DNA of 54,079 bases from positions 1-54,079 of IMG/VR virus record IMGVR_UViG_3300027734_000092; one strand, 5' to 3'. The DNA is from a virus. The notes beneath the pieces are model-generated. The model ran no database searches. It was not told the DNA's origin and was given only the letters and a program-made list of their open reading frames with translations. Position numbers and translations under genes: made by a program. Positions 6,825 to 13,461 of the stretch are shown here, piece by piece; position 1 is the stretch's first letter; each line of letters begins with the position of its first letter.

Positions 6825-7208
6825 TTACAACTCCATGCTCGCATAGCCGTCGTCTTGCATACCTTGTTCTGTAAAGCTAACGTCTGTCCCCAGCAAAGCA
6901 CTAATCGCATCGCTAAAACCGCTGTCCGTATACATACGCCAGCTCCCCTCTACTTCACTACCGTCTACACCGTCTACGTTATAGCAAACTGCAATGTGTA
7001 TGCTAGTGTCGCCACTGCCATCGCCGTAGTCTGTCTCGCTAATGTGTATGCTTGTAACTGTAACTGTCTCTAGCTCGCAGTCCCATATGCTGTCGCCTGC
7101 AAGTTGCACTTCTACGTTGCACTTGTACTCTGTGTTAGTAGTGTCGTCCTCTACTTCTGTGCTTACAAAAGTTAGTTTGTCGCTTACGTTAAATGTCGTT
7201 GCTTGCAT
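6825..7208 (-). CDS. Hypothetical acidic protein
   Basis: A 127-residue, strongly acidic, beta-rich protein (MQATTFNVSDKLTFVSTEVE...) with many Asp, Thr, Ser and Val. Unknown function. The start has GGAGCG seven bases upstream, in the usual early leader; the longer frame would begin inside the promoter. Confidence 0.75.
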   Translation of the reverse strand: MQATTFNVSDKLTFVSTEVEDDTTNTEYKCNVEVQLAGDSIWDCELETVTVTSIHISETDYGDGSGDTSIHIAVCYNVDGVDGSEVEGSWRMYTDSGFSDAISALLGTDVSFTEQGMQDDGYASMEL

Positions 7209-7234
7209 ATTCGCTCCTAAGTGTTTAAGTGTGT

Positions 7235-7263
7235 AGTATAGCACAGTTTTTACCATTTGTCAA
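7235..7263 (-). promoter_or_regulatory. Sigma-70 early promoter
   Basis: TTGACA, 17 bases, TATACT on the minus strand; drives the acidic protein gene ending at 6825. Confidence 0.9.
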
Positions 7264-7295
7264 GTGCTGTGCTAATAACCCTGCTGTGTGTAGTG

Positions 7296-7472
7296 TTAAT
7301 CTATGTAGTAGTCAACCATTTGCACTAGTTCCGCATGTGTGTTAAACATCTCGTCACCCCATCGTGTGCCCGCTATTTGCTCGCCTTCGCAAGTTGCTTC
7401 TAGCAATAGTGTCTCCACTTGTGCAAGTAATTTAAAAATCTCCGCCTTTGCGTCTACATACTGTATTGTCAT
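7296..7472 (-). CDS. Hypothetical protein
   Basis: A 58-residue helical protein starting MTIQYVDAKAEIF. Unknown function. The ATG is joined to the stop of the preceding 53-residue gene by a TAATG overlap, with GGGGAAG upstream. Last gene of the operon from 7939-7967. Confidence 0.7.
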   Translation of the reverse strand: MTIQYVDAKAEIFKLLAQVETLLLEATCEGEQIAGTRWGDEMFNTHAELVQMVDYYID

Positions 7473-7633
7473 TATACTTCCCCATCTGTTAATTCCCAAC
7501 CGTTTAGTTCCGTTGCATATACATTGTCCGCATATATGTCAACTGTGTCTGCAATAGCGTCTGCTTCTGCTTGCGTTTCTGCGTCTATGTGCAAATAATG
7601 TGTTTGTGTTTGTTTGTATACAAATGTCTGCAT
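7472..7633 (-). CDS. 53-residue hypothetical protein
   Basis: A short gene encoding an acidic, Thr/Ala-rich protein that starts MQTFVYKQTQTHYLHIDAET and ends LTDGEV. GGAGTAAAC precedes the ATG, the upstream gene ends ten bases before, and the TAA overlaps the next ATG as TAATG. Spacing on both sides supports a real gene. Unknown function. Confidence 0.75.
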   Translation of the reverse strand: MQTFVYKQTQTHYLHIDAETQAEADAIADTVDIYADNVYATELNGWELTDGEV

Positions 7634-7642
7634 GTTTACTCC

Positions 7643-7912
7643 TTATGCTAAATCTGCTTTTACACGTACATAAGTTCCGCCCCATGTGCGTGTTATGTAA
7701 TCTCTAGCAACACAAGTCTGTGTTACTTCGTTTGCACAAGTAGCACGTAAATAGTTTGCTAAAGTGTCCGCATCCTGTGCATTGCTAAAACAAAATACTA
7801 CTGTACGTCTTTTGCTTGTTTTGTCTTTTTTATTTGTCCTGTCCGTATAACTTGCGCTTACGTTACTTACATTACGTGCTAATGCACGTATTTGCTTTGT
7901 GTTAAACAACAT
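7643..7912 (-). CDS. Hypothetical basic protein
   Basis: An 89-residue basic protein with many Arg, Lys and Thr and four Cys; unknown. It has AAAGGAGC before the ATG and is the first gene of a three-gene operon read from the promoter at 7939-7967. Confidence 0.7.
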   Translation of the reverse strand: MLFNTKQIRALARNVSNVSASYTDRTNKKDKTSKRRTVVFCFSNAQDADTLANYLRATCANEVTQTCVARDYITRTWGGTYVRVKADLA

Positions 7913-7938
7913 ACTGCTCCTTTAGTGTTTAAGTGTGT

Positions 7939-7967
7939 AGTATAGCACACATTGTCCAAAATGTCAA
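7939..7967 (-). promoter_or_regulatory. Sigma-70 early promoter
   Basis: TTGACA, 17 bases, TATACT on the minus strand; leader ACACACTTAAACACTAAAGGAGC. The spacer lacks the usual GGTAAAACC. Confidence 0.85.
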
Positions 7968-7981
7968 GTGTGCTGTAAAAT

Positions 7982-8002
7982 AACCCTTACGCTGGCAGGG
8001 TT
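7982..8002 (-). terminator. Terminator overlapping a stop codon
   Basis: A stem AACCCT/AGGGTT with a nine-base loop that includes the TAA of the gene at 7987. On the minus strand the 3' arm is followed by ATTTTA. Confidence 0.6.
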
Positions 8003-8265
8003 TCTAATTCCAATACCTCTGCACTTGTTAGCACTTTGTAGCCCTGCTTCTCTAAGTAGGCAATGTATGTTGCATTTTTTTGTGCTTTTGCTTTTGCAAT
8101 AGCGGCGGGCATGGCTTTGTCTATTGCGTTATGTAATGCAGTTAAACCTTTGCCGTATTTTATATACGCATGTTGTGCGGGACCGGAAATGCGGGTACCC
8201 CCACCAAATACAAGTGCATTTGCTTTGTCTTCTGCTACTTGCTTAATAAAACTGTTCCAACTCAT
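7987..8265 (-). CDS. Hypothetical protein
   Basis: A 92-residue, Ala/Lys-rich helical protein; residues about 55-75 (MPAAIAKAKAQKNATYIAYL) could form an amphipathic helix. Unknown. CAGGAGCACAG precedes the ATG. Its leader is an exact duplicate of the leader of the next gene upstream. Confidence 0.7.
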   Translation of the reverse strand: MSWNSFIKQVAEDKANALVFGGGTRISGPAQHAYIKYGKGLTALHNAIDKAMPAAIAKAKAQKNATYIAYLEKQGYKVLTSAEVLELETLPA

Positions 8266-8266
8266 C

Positions 8267-8300
8267 TGTGCTCCTGTTAAAAATGTATTATAACATAAAA
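8267..8300 (-). repeat. Duplicated leader/-10 element, copy 1
   Basis: A 34-base sequence identical to 8636-8669. It carries the ribosome binding site and a TATAAT (8287-8292) with TG one base before it. No -35 is visible here because a terminator hairpin occupies that place, so this may be an extended -10 promoter. Confidence 0.8.
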
Positions 8301-8304
8301 CAAA

Positions 8305-8325
8305 AGCCCGCGCTTGTGGCGGGCT
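8305..8325 (-). terminator. Rho-independent terminator
   Basis: Stem AGCCCGC/GCGGGCT with a seven-base loop, followed on the minus strand by TTTTGTTTT. It ends the gene at 8332-8631. Confidence 0.8.
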
Positions 8326-8331
8326 ATTGTA

Positions 8332-8631
8332 CTAACTGCAACAGAACATGTTGCTGTTAATTAACTTATTATTTTCAATGTAACGGAGTACGCTAATGTA
8401 ATACTCGCGTACTAGGGTGTCCTGATACATAATACTATTGTGTAACGCTTGTGCGTCTTTGTTTTTATTAAATGCAACTAAAGCATTAATATTATATGCA
8501 ACGTCGTCTGCGTACATACTTAAACTGCTACTGTCGTCTCCATCAGTAACAAAAGTATTAATATAGTCCTCTGTAGTTTTAAGCATTAAACGCTGTAGTT
8601 TTAAAAAATGGACTGCTGTAACTTTGCGCAT
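8332..8631 (-). CDS. Hypothetical protein
   Basis: A 99-residue helical protein with acidic middle and C-terminal NMFCCS; unknown function. It has CAGGAGCACAC before the ATG and a single-gene transcription unit bounded by the promoter at 8656-8684 and the terminator at 8305-8325. Confidence 0.7.
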   Translation of the reverse strand: MRKVTAVHFLKLQRLMLKTTEDYINTFVTDGDDSSSLSMYADDVAYNINALVAFNKNKDAQALHNSIMYQDTLVREYYISVLRYIENNKLINSNMFCCS

Positions 8632-8635
8632 AGTG

Positions 8636-8669
8636 TGTGCTCCTGTTAAAAATGTATTATAACATAAAA
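8636..8669 (-). repeat. Duplicated leader/-10 element, copy 2
   Basis: Identical over 34 bases to 8267-8300. Here the TATAAT has a recognisable -35, so this is probably the ancestral copy. Confidence 0.8.
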
Positions 8670-8684
8670 TGGACTATTGTGCAA
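8656..8684 (-). promoter_or_regulatory. Sigma-70 promoter, weak -35
   Basis: TTGCAC, 17 bases, TATAAT on the minus strand. The -35 lies inside the hairpin at 8674-8699. Confidence 0.7.
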
Positions 8685-8699
8685 GTGTATACACAATAG
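8674..8699 (-). terminator. Hairpin, probable terminator
   Basis: Stem CTATTGTG/CACAATAG with a ten-base loop after the stop of the gene at 8709, followed by TCCATTTTATG on the minus strand. The T tract is weak, and it overlaps the next promoter. Confidence 0.5.
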
Positions 8700-8708
8700 C
8701 CCTCCAAT

Positions 8709-8939
8709 TTAGTAGGGTACTACTGTGTTTGTGCGTAGTTGTGCTTTAGCGCGGAGAATAGCGTTGTTAATACTATATTGTACATATTCCGCAGAATCTG
8801 TAGTATTTGCTATGTCCCCTGTTATTAGTGCTGTATTTTTTACAGTAATACGATTGTATGCATCGAACGTAAAAACTACGCGATATGTTTTATTTTTGGT
8901 AGTTACTACTTTGTAGTACAGTTTGCAATTTGTTTGCAT
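8709..8939 (-). CDS. Hypothetical protein
   Basis: A 76-residue basic, Thr/Asn-rich protein starting MQTNCKLYYKVVTTKNKTYR; probably a small beta-alpha domain. Unknown. The start has AAAGGAGC at the normal distance; a longer frame would begin in the coding sequence of the lysin upstream. Confidence 0.7.
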   Translation of the reverse strand: MQTNCKLYYKVVTTKNKTYRVVFTFDAYNRITVKNTALITGDIANTTDSAEYVQYSINNAILRAKAQLRTNTVVPY

Positions 8940-8966
8940 GTCTGCTCCTTTAGTGTTTAAGTGTGT

Positions 8967-8995
8967 AGTATAACACAAAAGGAAAAACCTGTCAA
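8967..8995 (-). promoter_or_regulatory. Sigma-70 early promoter
   Basis: TTGACA, 17 bases, TATACT on the minus strand; leader ACACACTTAAACACTAAAGGAGC. Confidence 0.9.
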
Positions 8996-9007
8996 CCAAA
9001 GACCCTA

Positions 9008-9535
9008 TTAGGTGTAGGGCTTCTTGTAAAAGATGTGCTGGCCAATCTGTTGTATTTTCACAACACTCTTGGTCCATAGGGGCTTAACATAGTCCGCATG
9101 GTAGTAGGTGCTTTGGAACAATGAGGGAACACGGACTCCTTTATCTAGCACGGTTCTTGCTACCGTTAGACTCTCTGCCCATAGCTCGCCCTTAGGCTGT
9201 TCCCGGACCTTTCGCTTGTTCAGCGTCCATGAGAACTGAGCTTTCGCATAGACCACATCGCAGATTGAGTGACCCCAACGGCCGGTCTTGAGTCTGTTGA
9301 GGGTGACCTGGGCGACAGCGAACTTGCCTTCAATGGGTTCCACCCCTGCTTCGTGATAGATGTTCTTGGCCAGACATTGGGCGTCTGCTGTAGTATACTT
9401 GAGGCGCTCAGGGGTTCGAACCAGGAACTGTTTGATCTCTTGAACGTCATCATGTACCACCTGTATTTCCATTTGAATGAAACCTAGAACAGCCACTAGG
9501 GCTGTTCCGGTCACAATGGTCTGAACCTTATTCAT
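9008..9535 (-). CDS. SleB-like cell wall hydrolase with N-terminal anchor
   Basis: A 175-residue protein of the SleB/CwlJ (Hydrolase_2) family, which cleaves peptidoglycan as a lytic transglycosylase or amidase-like enzyme. Residues 6-21 are a hydrophobic signal anchor. The catalytic domain starts near residue 50 with AQCLAKNIYHEAGVEPIEG; the family's catalytic Glu is probably E62. The C-terminus GQHIFYKK matches the family end. It is probably the phage lysin or a signal-arrest-release endolysin. It is the last gene of the operon from 10739-10767. A second paralogue is at 19543-20223. Confidence 0.85.
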   Translation of the reverse strand: MNKVQTIVTGTALVAVLGFIQMEIQVVHDDVQEIKQFLVRTPERLKYTTADAQCLAKNIYHEAGVEPIEGKFAVAQVTLNRLKTGRWGHSICDVVYAKAQFSWTLNKRKVREQPKGELWAESLTVARTVLDKGVRVPSLFQSTYYHADYVKPLWTKSVVKIQQIGQHIFYKKPYT

Positions 9536-9650
9536 CCTCTTCCTCTTCCTCGCTAGGAGGATAGAACGCTACACTTACCCCGTCAAAGCCCTGTAGGCTA
9601 TCAACTTCATACTTCACTGGGCAGGATTGAAGCCATGTCCAAAAGTCCAT
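9528..9650 (-). CDS. 40-residue acidic microprotein
   Basis: A short gene starting MDFWTWLQSCPVKYEVDSLQ and ending in a run of seven acidic residues (SEEEEEDE). A strong GGAGGAG ribosome binding site lies six bases before the ATG, the upstream gene ends two bases before it, and its end overlaps the lysin start. The position directly before a lysin could fit a regulator of lysis, but there is no membrane segment. Unknown function. Confidence 0.7.
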   Translation of the reverse strand: MDFWTWLQSCPVKYEVDSLQGFDGVSVAFYPPSEEEEEDE

Positions 9651-9651
9651 G

Positions 9652-10290
9652 TTACTCCTCCACTTTCAGTTCAATACCCTTCTTCTCTGCACCTTCTTTG
9701 GTCCAAGTGTAGAGCTCTTCGTCTTCTTGATTGTCTTCTTCCCACATACGCAGGTTCTCTACGATGCACATGCACTCGTCAACTTCATCATTAATGGCTT
9801 TATCTACTTCATCTGCACTCATGTCAGTGTAGTCAAAGTAGTCATCACCATTCTCATCAAAGATGCCGCAGTAGCACATGCCTGATTCCCAATAGATCAA
9901 CTTGACCTTAAAGCCCAAGTCCTGGAACTTCTCCATGGCCGCAATGGGTGGTGCCCAGGCTGAATCAAAGTTCAATTGGAGGTCGGTAGGGCTGTCCTGG
10001 CTAGCCTGACCATCTCCGCCTACATCCCACTTGGTTCCCCACTCGTTGACGCAGTAGTCATACCAGTTGGCATAGCCATGCACCTCTATGTTCCGGGCTG
10101 TATCCTCTTCCAGTTTCTTCTGTGCAGGGTCATTCTCGTCACCTACGCAACCTGCTACGATATGTAGGCTTGCTGGCACTGGGCAGAACTCTTCTAAGAG
10201 TTTACCATTAGTAAAGGCTGTCTTGGCCCGCTCAATCATAGCAGGGTCTTCGTGTTCTAGTTCGAGATAGTTGTTGCACCAATTAGGCAT
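9652..10290 (-). CDS. MPNWCNN-type phage protein (ferredoxin-like fold family)
   Basis: A 212-residue protein. The opening MPNWCNNYLELEHEDP is the signature of a widespread phage/plasmid family, often annotated as Api92-like or DUF1281, with a predicted ferredoxin-like fold and no proven function. Later segments DSAWAPPIAAMEKFQDLGFK and YWESGMCYCGIF also fit that family. The C-terminal third is very acidic. The start at MPNW is chosen by family and GGAGCC upstream; it overlaps the preceding gene by eight bases. Confidence 0.85.
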   Translation of the reverse strand: MPNWCNNYLELEHEDPAMIERAKTAFTNGKLLEEFCPVPASLHIVAGCVGDENDPAQKKLEEDTARNIEVHGYANWYDYCVNEWGTKWDVGGDGQASQDSPTDLQLNFDSAWAPPIAAMEKFQDLGFKVKLIYWESGMCYCGIFDENGDDYFDYTDMSADEVDKAINDEVDECMCIVENLRMWEEDNQEDEELYTWTKEGAEKKGIELKVEE

Positions 10291-10444
10291 TGTGAGGCTC
10301 CTCAATTTTTAGGTTGGACAAAAGTGCTTCTAGGACATCGTAAGCCATCTGCCAACGATCCCCGGGAATGTTATAGACTTGATTCGTTGCATCCTCAAGG
10401 GTAGCCAGGGCCTCCTTGATTCTGTATTGCTCAACAGTAAGCAT
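10283..10444 (-). CDS. 53-residue hypothetical protein
   Basis: A short helical protein starting MLTVEQYRIKEALATLEDAT. Its ATG forms a TGATG overlap with the stop of the preceding gene, after a purine-rich GATGGGGGTG; a longer frame would extend into that gene. Unknown function. Confidence 0.7.
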   Translation of the reverse strand: MLTVEQYRIKEALATLEDATNQVYNIPGDRWQMAYDVLEALLSNLKIEEPHNA

Positions 10445-10710
10445 CACACCCCCATCTCGTAGAACGAAACAGTAGGATCTACAGTCAGCAGTTCCTCTGC
10501 ACAACGAGTAAGAAAGCGGGCCTTCTCGCGAACCTGTGCACCACGCAACTCGCCATCGCAGGTCAAGTTCTCTGGGCTCATCTCGCTGTCAATGCTGTTG
10601 GCAATAGCCTGGCGATCTTGTTTATTCAGCAGGCTCAGTGGCTTCTGATTAAAAATGGCACGCCAGCGGTTCTTTTGCTCTACATAGGTTTCCAGTGCTT
10701 GAATGTTCAT
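10444..10710 (-). CDS. Hypothetical protein
   Basis: An 88-residue, mostly helical, charged protein. Unknown. It is the first gene of a five-gene operon that ends with the SleB lysin, and has AAGGAGCGATAG before the ATG. Confidence 0.75.
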   Translation of the reverse strand: MNIQALETYVEQKNRWRAIFNQKPLSLLNKQDRQAIANSIDSEMSPENLTCDGELRGAQVREKARFLTRCAEELLTVDPTVSFYEMGV

Positions 10711-10728
10711 CTATCGCTCCTTAAGTGT

Positions 10729-10971
10729 TTAAGTGTATAGTATAGCAGGTTTTACCAGTTCTGTCAACTTCTTTATAGGATCCTGTGGCCCTTTTGCAAC
10801 AACCTTAAAGTCTCTATGCTTAGGGTCAAAGCCTATAGGTTTGCTGAACATCTTGTGCTCGTTGGTGCGGGCTTTGATGTAACCATACATCACCCGCTTG
10901 TCGTCGCTGAGCAAGTAGATGTTATTGGGGATGTCATCTCCCCAATCTGTAGTTTCTAAGTAGAACTTCAT
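10729..10971 (-). CDS. Hypothetical protein
   Basis: An 80-residue protein with predicted beta strands and a basic C-terminal half. Unknown. It starts in a TAATG overlap with the preceding gene, and its 3' end covers the whole promoter at 10739-10767. Confidence 0.75.
   Translation of the reverse strand: MKFYLETTDWGDDIPNNIYLLSDDKRVMYGYIKARTNEHKMFSKPIGFDPKHRDFKVVAKGPQDPIKKLTELVKPAILYT
10739..10767 (-). promoter_or_regulatory. Sigma-70 early promoter inside a coding end
   Basis: TTGACA, 17 bases, TATACT on the minus strand with GGTAAAACC. It lies wholly inside the last codons of the gene ending at 10729. Confidence 0.9.
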
Positions 10972-11234
10972 TACATTGACCAGTAAGATTCGCTGGATGG
11001 GCTACAGTAGTTGGGCGTGTCATAGCGTTCCATGAACTTGCCACCACCCATCATGTTGGTCCGCTCAACCATTGTAACATGAATCTCGTAGCGGTAGCCC
11101 TTGCTGGCCGGATACTGTGAATCATAGACTTCAGTCAGCACTGACTGGCTGTGAGTGCTGTGGTCTGTCTTCCGTACTAGACGCTCGCCTGAGTTCTTGC
11201 GCTTGTCTGCTTTATAAAGTTCTACTGTATACAT
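10971..11234 (-). CDS. Hypothetical protein
   Basis: An 87-residue basic protein with Met/Gly-rich segment MMGGGKFMERYD. Unknown. First gene of a two-gene operon, with AAGGAGAACG before the ATG, read from 11263-11291. Confidence 0.75.
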   Translation of the reverse strand: MYTVELYKADKRKNSGERLVRKTDHSTHSQSVLTEVYDSQYPASKGYRYEIHVTMVERTNMMGGGKFMERYDTPNYCSPSSESYWSM

Positions 11235-11262
11235 ATATCGTTCTCCTTAGTGTCTAGTGTAT

Positions 11263-11291
11263 AGTATAGCACAGGTTTTACCATTTGTCAA
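11263..11291 (-). promoter_or_regulatory. Sigma-70 early promoter
   Basis: TTGACA, 17 bases, TATACT on the minus strand, with GGTAAAACC in the spacer; adjacent to the terminator at 11294-11330. Confidence 0.9.
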
Positions 11292-11293
11292 TC

Positions 11294-11330
11294 AAAAAAA
11301 GGAGGGTGTTGCGTATAAACAACAACACCC
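11294..11330 (-). terminator. Rho-independent terminator
   Basis: Stem GGGTGTTG (11304-11311) with CAACACCC (11323-11330), followed on the minus strand by CC and a run of seven T. It ends the gene at 11362-11688. Confidence 0.85.
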
Positions 11331-11361
11331 CCTAAAGGCCCGCACTACCGGGCCGGAGCAA

Positions 11362-11688
11362 TCAATCTAACCTGCTACCTGCGTAGGCCTCCAAGCCCAA
11401 CGAACGGAGGTACTCTGCCATAGCCTCTGCACCCGCTTCCAGGGTGTCCACATTCTGTACGAACATACCGCTTGGATTCCAAAGTTGGAGTCCGCCTGTG
11501 TAGCTCTTGCTGAAACCTTCTTTAACCAGCTCCTTGCCCTGCTTTGAGTTACTACGGACACCATGCACCGTTACCCAAGCAAAGCCACAAGCGAACTGAT
11601 CGCGCCCGCCCAGCTTCTCTTGAAAGAACTTGGCACTTGCCTTGTTAGCCAGTACCTTACCAACTTGAACTTGATCTGCTGTAATCAT
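11362..11688 (-). CDS. Hypothetical protein
   Basis: A 108-residue protein (MITADQVQVGKVLANKASAK...), probably a compact alpha/beta fold with a Gly/Phe/Trp-rich middle. Unknown. It is transcribed alone, between the promoter at 11717-11745 and the terminator at 11294-11330. Confidence 0.8.
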   Translation of the reverse strand: MITADQVQVGKVLANKASAKFFQEKLGGRDQFACGFAWVTVHGVRSNSKQGKELVKEGFSKSYTGGLQLWNPSGMFVQNVDTLEAGAEAMAEYLRSLGLEAYAGSRLD

Positions 11689-11716
11689 CTATCGCTCCTT
11701 AAGTGTTTAAGTGTAT

Positions 11717-11745
11717 AGTATAACATCAAAGGTTTTACCTGTCAA
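11717..11745 (-). promoter_or_regulatory. Sigma-70 early promoter
   Basis: TTGACA, 17 bases, TATACT on the minus strand, with GGTAAAACC placed directly after TTGACA. The TGA of the upstream gene (11742) lies inside TTGACA. Confidence 0.9.
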
Positions 11746-11966
11746 CCCCATACCTTGAATAACCCTACGGCGCATACGGCTATAGCTACAACGTTAACAA
11801 TCATCTGTGGCTTATTTGCCACACGTACAGTCCAAGCTAGATAGCACATCCCGCCCAGCAACCCAAAGAGCGGATCCAATTGGAACTCCCTGAAGAAGTT
11901 CATGAGCACGTACATTGCCAAGATGCATACAGTACCGGCCCACTGAAGTACTTCATTGATTCGCAT
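11742..11966 (-). CDS. Small integral membrane protein, three helices
   Basis: A 74-residue protein with hydrophobic segments at about 8-24, 33-48 and 54-72. The motif of Trp and a conserved-looking NKPQMIVN before the last helix resembles small PnuC/SWEET-like half transporters, but this is a loose similarity. It overlaps the preceding gene by 14 bases and is last in its operon. Confidence 0.75.
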   Translation of the reverse strand: MRINEVLQWAGTVCILAMYVLMNFFREFQLDPLFGLLGGMCYLAWTVRVANKPQMIVNVVAIAVCAVGLFKVWG

Positions 11967-12177
11967 AAGACCTCAGAGCTTTCTGGTACTCCCGCCAATT
12001 GCCATAGCTCCTAGCATTACCTTGCCAAGCTACTACCACGGTGCCGCTGGGTTTAACACCCCAAAAGCGTCCTCGCCATGCTGGCCCATCTGTTCCTGTG
12101 TAGACCCACTGTCCGGGAGTCAGCTTTCGCATTTCATCTAGACCCATCGGGCCTATGTCAATAACCTTCTTGTACAT
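11953..12177 (-). CDS. Small Trp/Gly-rich protein
   Basis: A 74-residue basic protein. The segment LTPGQWVYTGTDGPAWRGRFWGVKPSGTVVVAW would form a small beta barrel. Unknown; nucleic-acid binding is possible. It begins in a TAATG overlap with the GP88-like gene and ends inside the next gene. Confidence 0.75.
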   Translation of the reverse strand: MYKKVIDIGPMGLDEMRKLTPGQWVYTGTDGPAWRGRFWGVKPSGTVVVAWQGNARSYGNWREYQKALRSYANQ

Positions 12178-12893
12178 TATGCCGCCTCCTTCAAACGGAT
12201 TACGAATCCGCTGTAGTCCTTCTTAGCCTTGCCCTTAGCCTTAAGGCCAGCAATCACACCTTTGGGATCTAAGAAGCGCAAGTCTGTTTCGTCAGCATTA
12301 ATAACAGTCTTGCCCTTGTAAGTCTCAGGCACTTCGTCAAAGACAGCGGCTACATTCATACCTTGTGCCATTGCTTTGGTTACGTCTGCTTCGTTGCCAT
12401 CTGCTTGGCTAAAGATTAAGAAGTAATTGTCATAGCCTGCCTTACGACCCAACACCTTAGTGTAGTCATAGAACTGAATGTCTGGGAAGCATTCAAATAC
12501 ATTCAAGCCCGGAAGCATGTCGTACTTCTCCCAGCTCAAGTCACTAGTACCGTTCAACCGGAACACTGGCTTCAAGCCCAGCTTAGCCGCTAGTTTAATG
12601 CCCTTCTCAATGTCGTGCTTCAAGTCTAACATGAAGTCCATACGAGCATCGTAGAAGTACTTGGTCTTGCGAATGCGAGCTTTCTGGATAGTATTGGTAC
12701 TCTCGCCGCGTTTGAACATGCCGCCGCGCCCTGCTGTATTAAGGCAAGCCGCTTTGCATCCTGCTGTAGCCTTAGGGCAAGTATTATGTCCGCTCAAGTC
12801 TGCTGGAGCAAGGTGTAAGATGAATGAAAGATAGCCCAGCTTCGTGCCCTTTTGGATCTTCGGGTTCGCTGTAGAAAGTAGTTTGAATGTCAT
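12177..12893 (-). CDS. GP88-like phage protein
   Basis: A 238-residue protein of the phage gene product 88-like family (DUF7227 type). Family signs are KLGYLSFILHLAPADLSGHNTCP, the Cys cluster CPKATAGCKAACLNTAG at residues 39-53, and the segment VFRLNGTSDLSWEKY. The Cys cluster (C39, C46, C50) may bind a metal or an Fe-S cluster; the family's function is not established. It is the first gene of a three-gene operon behind 12921-12949, with AAAGGAGCAG before the ATG. Confidence 0.85.
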   Translation of the reverse strand: MTFKLLSTANPKIQKGTKLGYLSFILHLAPADLSGHNTCPKATAGCKAACLNTAGRGGMFKRGESTNTIQKARIRKTKYFYDARMDFMLDLKHDIEKGIKLAAKLGLKPVFRLNGTSDLSWEKYDMLPGLNVFECFPDIQFYDYTKVLGRKAGYDNYFLIFSQADGNEADVTKAMAQGMNVAAVFDEVPETYKGKTVINADETDLRFLDPKGVIAGLKAKGKAKKDYSGFVIRLKEAA

Positions 12894-12920
12894 AGTCTGC
12901 TCCTTTAGTGTCTAGTGTAT

Positions 12921-12949
12921 AGTATAGCACGGTTTTACCACTTTGTCAA
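12921..12949 (-). promoter_or_regulatory. Sigma-70 early promoter
   Basis: TTGACA, 17 bases, TATACT on the minus strand with GGTAAAACC; drives the GP88-like operon. Confidence 0.9.
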
Positions 12950-12962
12950 CCCCTAATGGAAA

Positions 12963-12983
12963 GACCCTTTAGCAGTCAGGGTC
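12963..12983 (-). terminator. Hairpin overlapping a stop codon
   Basis: Stem GACCCT/AGGGTC with a nine-base loop that carries the TAA at 12969, followed on the minus strand by TTTCC. It is a shorter relative of the terminator at 6789-6815. Confidence 0.5.
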
Positions 12984-13187
12984 AAAGCTCATCCACTCGT
13001 CGTACTCGCTGGGCTGTCCGTCGTACTCCGGCTCGTCTGCTTCGCGGATCACCACTTCGCCATCGCTGTCCAACTCTACGAACGGATGACTGTATCCATC
13101 GTAGGTCTCGTCGCTTCCACGCAAGATAACGTGGGCGTCTTCAGGCATCTTGCTCAACGCCTCTATCAAGTCTTTTACGGTTGTCAT
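12969..13187 (-). CDS. Conserved small protein, MTVKDLIEAL type
   Basis: A 72-residue acidic protein starting MTTVKDLIEALSKMPEDAHV. Proteins with this opening are common in phages and plasmids and have no assigned function. The C-terminal half is very acidic. The ATG is set by AAAGGAGC upstream; a longer frame starts inside the promoter. Confidence 0.8.
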   Translation of the reverse strand: MTTVKDLIEALSKMPEDAHVILRGSDETYDGYSHPFVELDSDGEVVIREADEPEYDGQPSEYDEWMSFDPDC

Positions 13188-13227
13188 AATCTGCTCCTTT
13201 GTTTCTGTTTGCTTCTTTATTGTCTCT

Positions 13228-13256
13228 AGTATAACACCGGTTTTACCATCTGTCAA
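13228..13256 (-). promoter_or_regulatory. Sigma-70 early promoter
   Basis: TTGACA, 17 bases, TATACT on the minus strand with GGTAAAACC in the spacer; its leader is longer than most and lacks the ACACTTAAACACTT core. Confidence 0.9.
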
Positions 13257-13275
13257 CCCCTAGTTTAAAGACCCT

Positions 13276-13461
13276 TCAATCTATCTGGATATCAACTAGT
13301 CTGCCGTCCCTAAAGATGTAGTACTCGTTGAGTTGACCGTAGTAGGCCCAGATGCAGTCGTTGCCCTGAGTGAGTGTATAGTTCTCAACACCCTTGTTCT
13401 GTAGATGCTCTGCTACAATCATCACTTCTAGTTCGTTTAGAGTCTTGTCTATCGTAATCAT
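13276..13461 (-). CDS. Hypothetical protein
   Basis: A 61-residue protein starting MITIDKTLNELEVMIVAEHL, with a helical first half and a beta-rich second half (CIWAYYGQLNEYYIFRDGRL). Unknown. ATG at 13461 is chosen because it makes a TGATG overlap with the nuclease gene; the in-frame TTG one codon earlier is less likely. Confidence 0.7.
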   Translation of the reverse strand: MITIDKTLNELEVMIVAEHLQNKGVENYTLTQGNDCIWAYYGQLNEYYIFRDGRLVDIQID

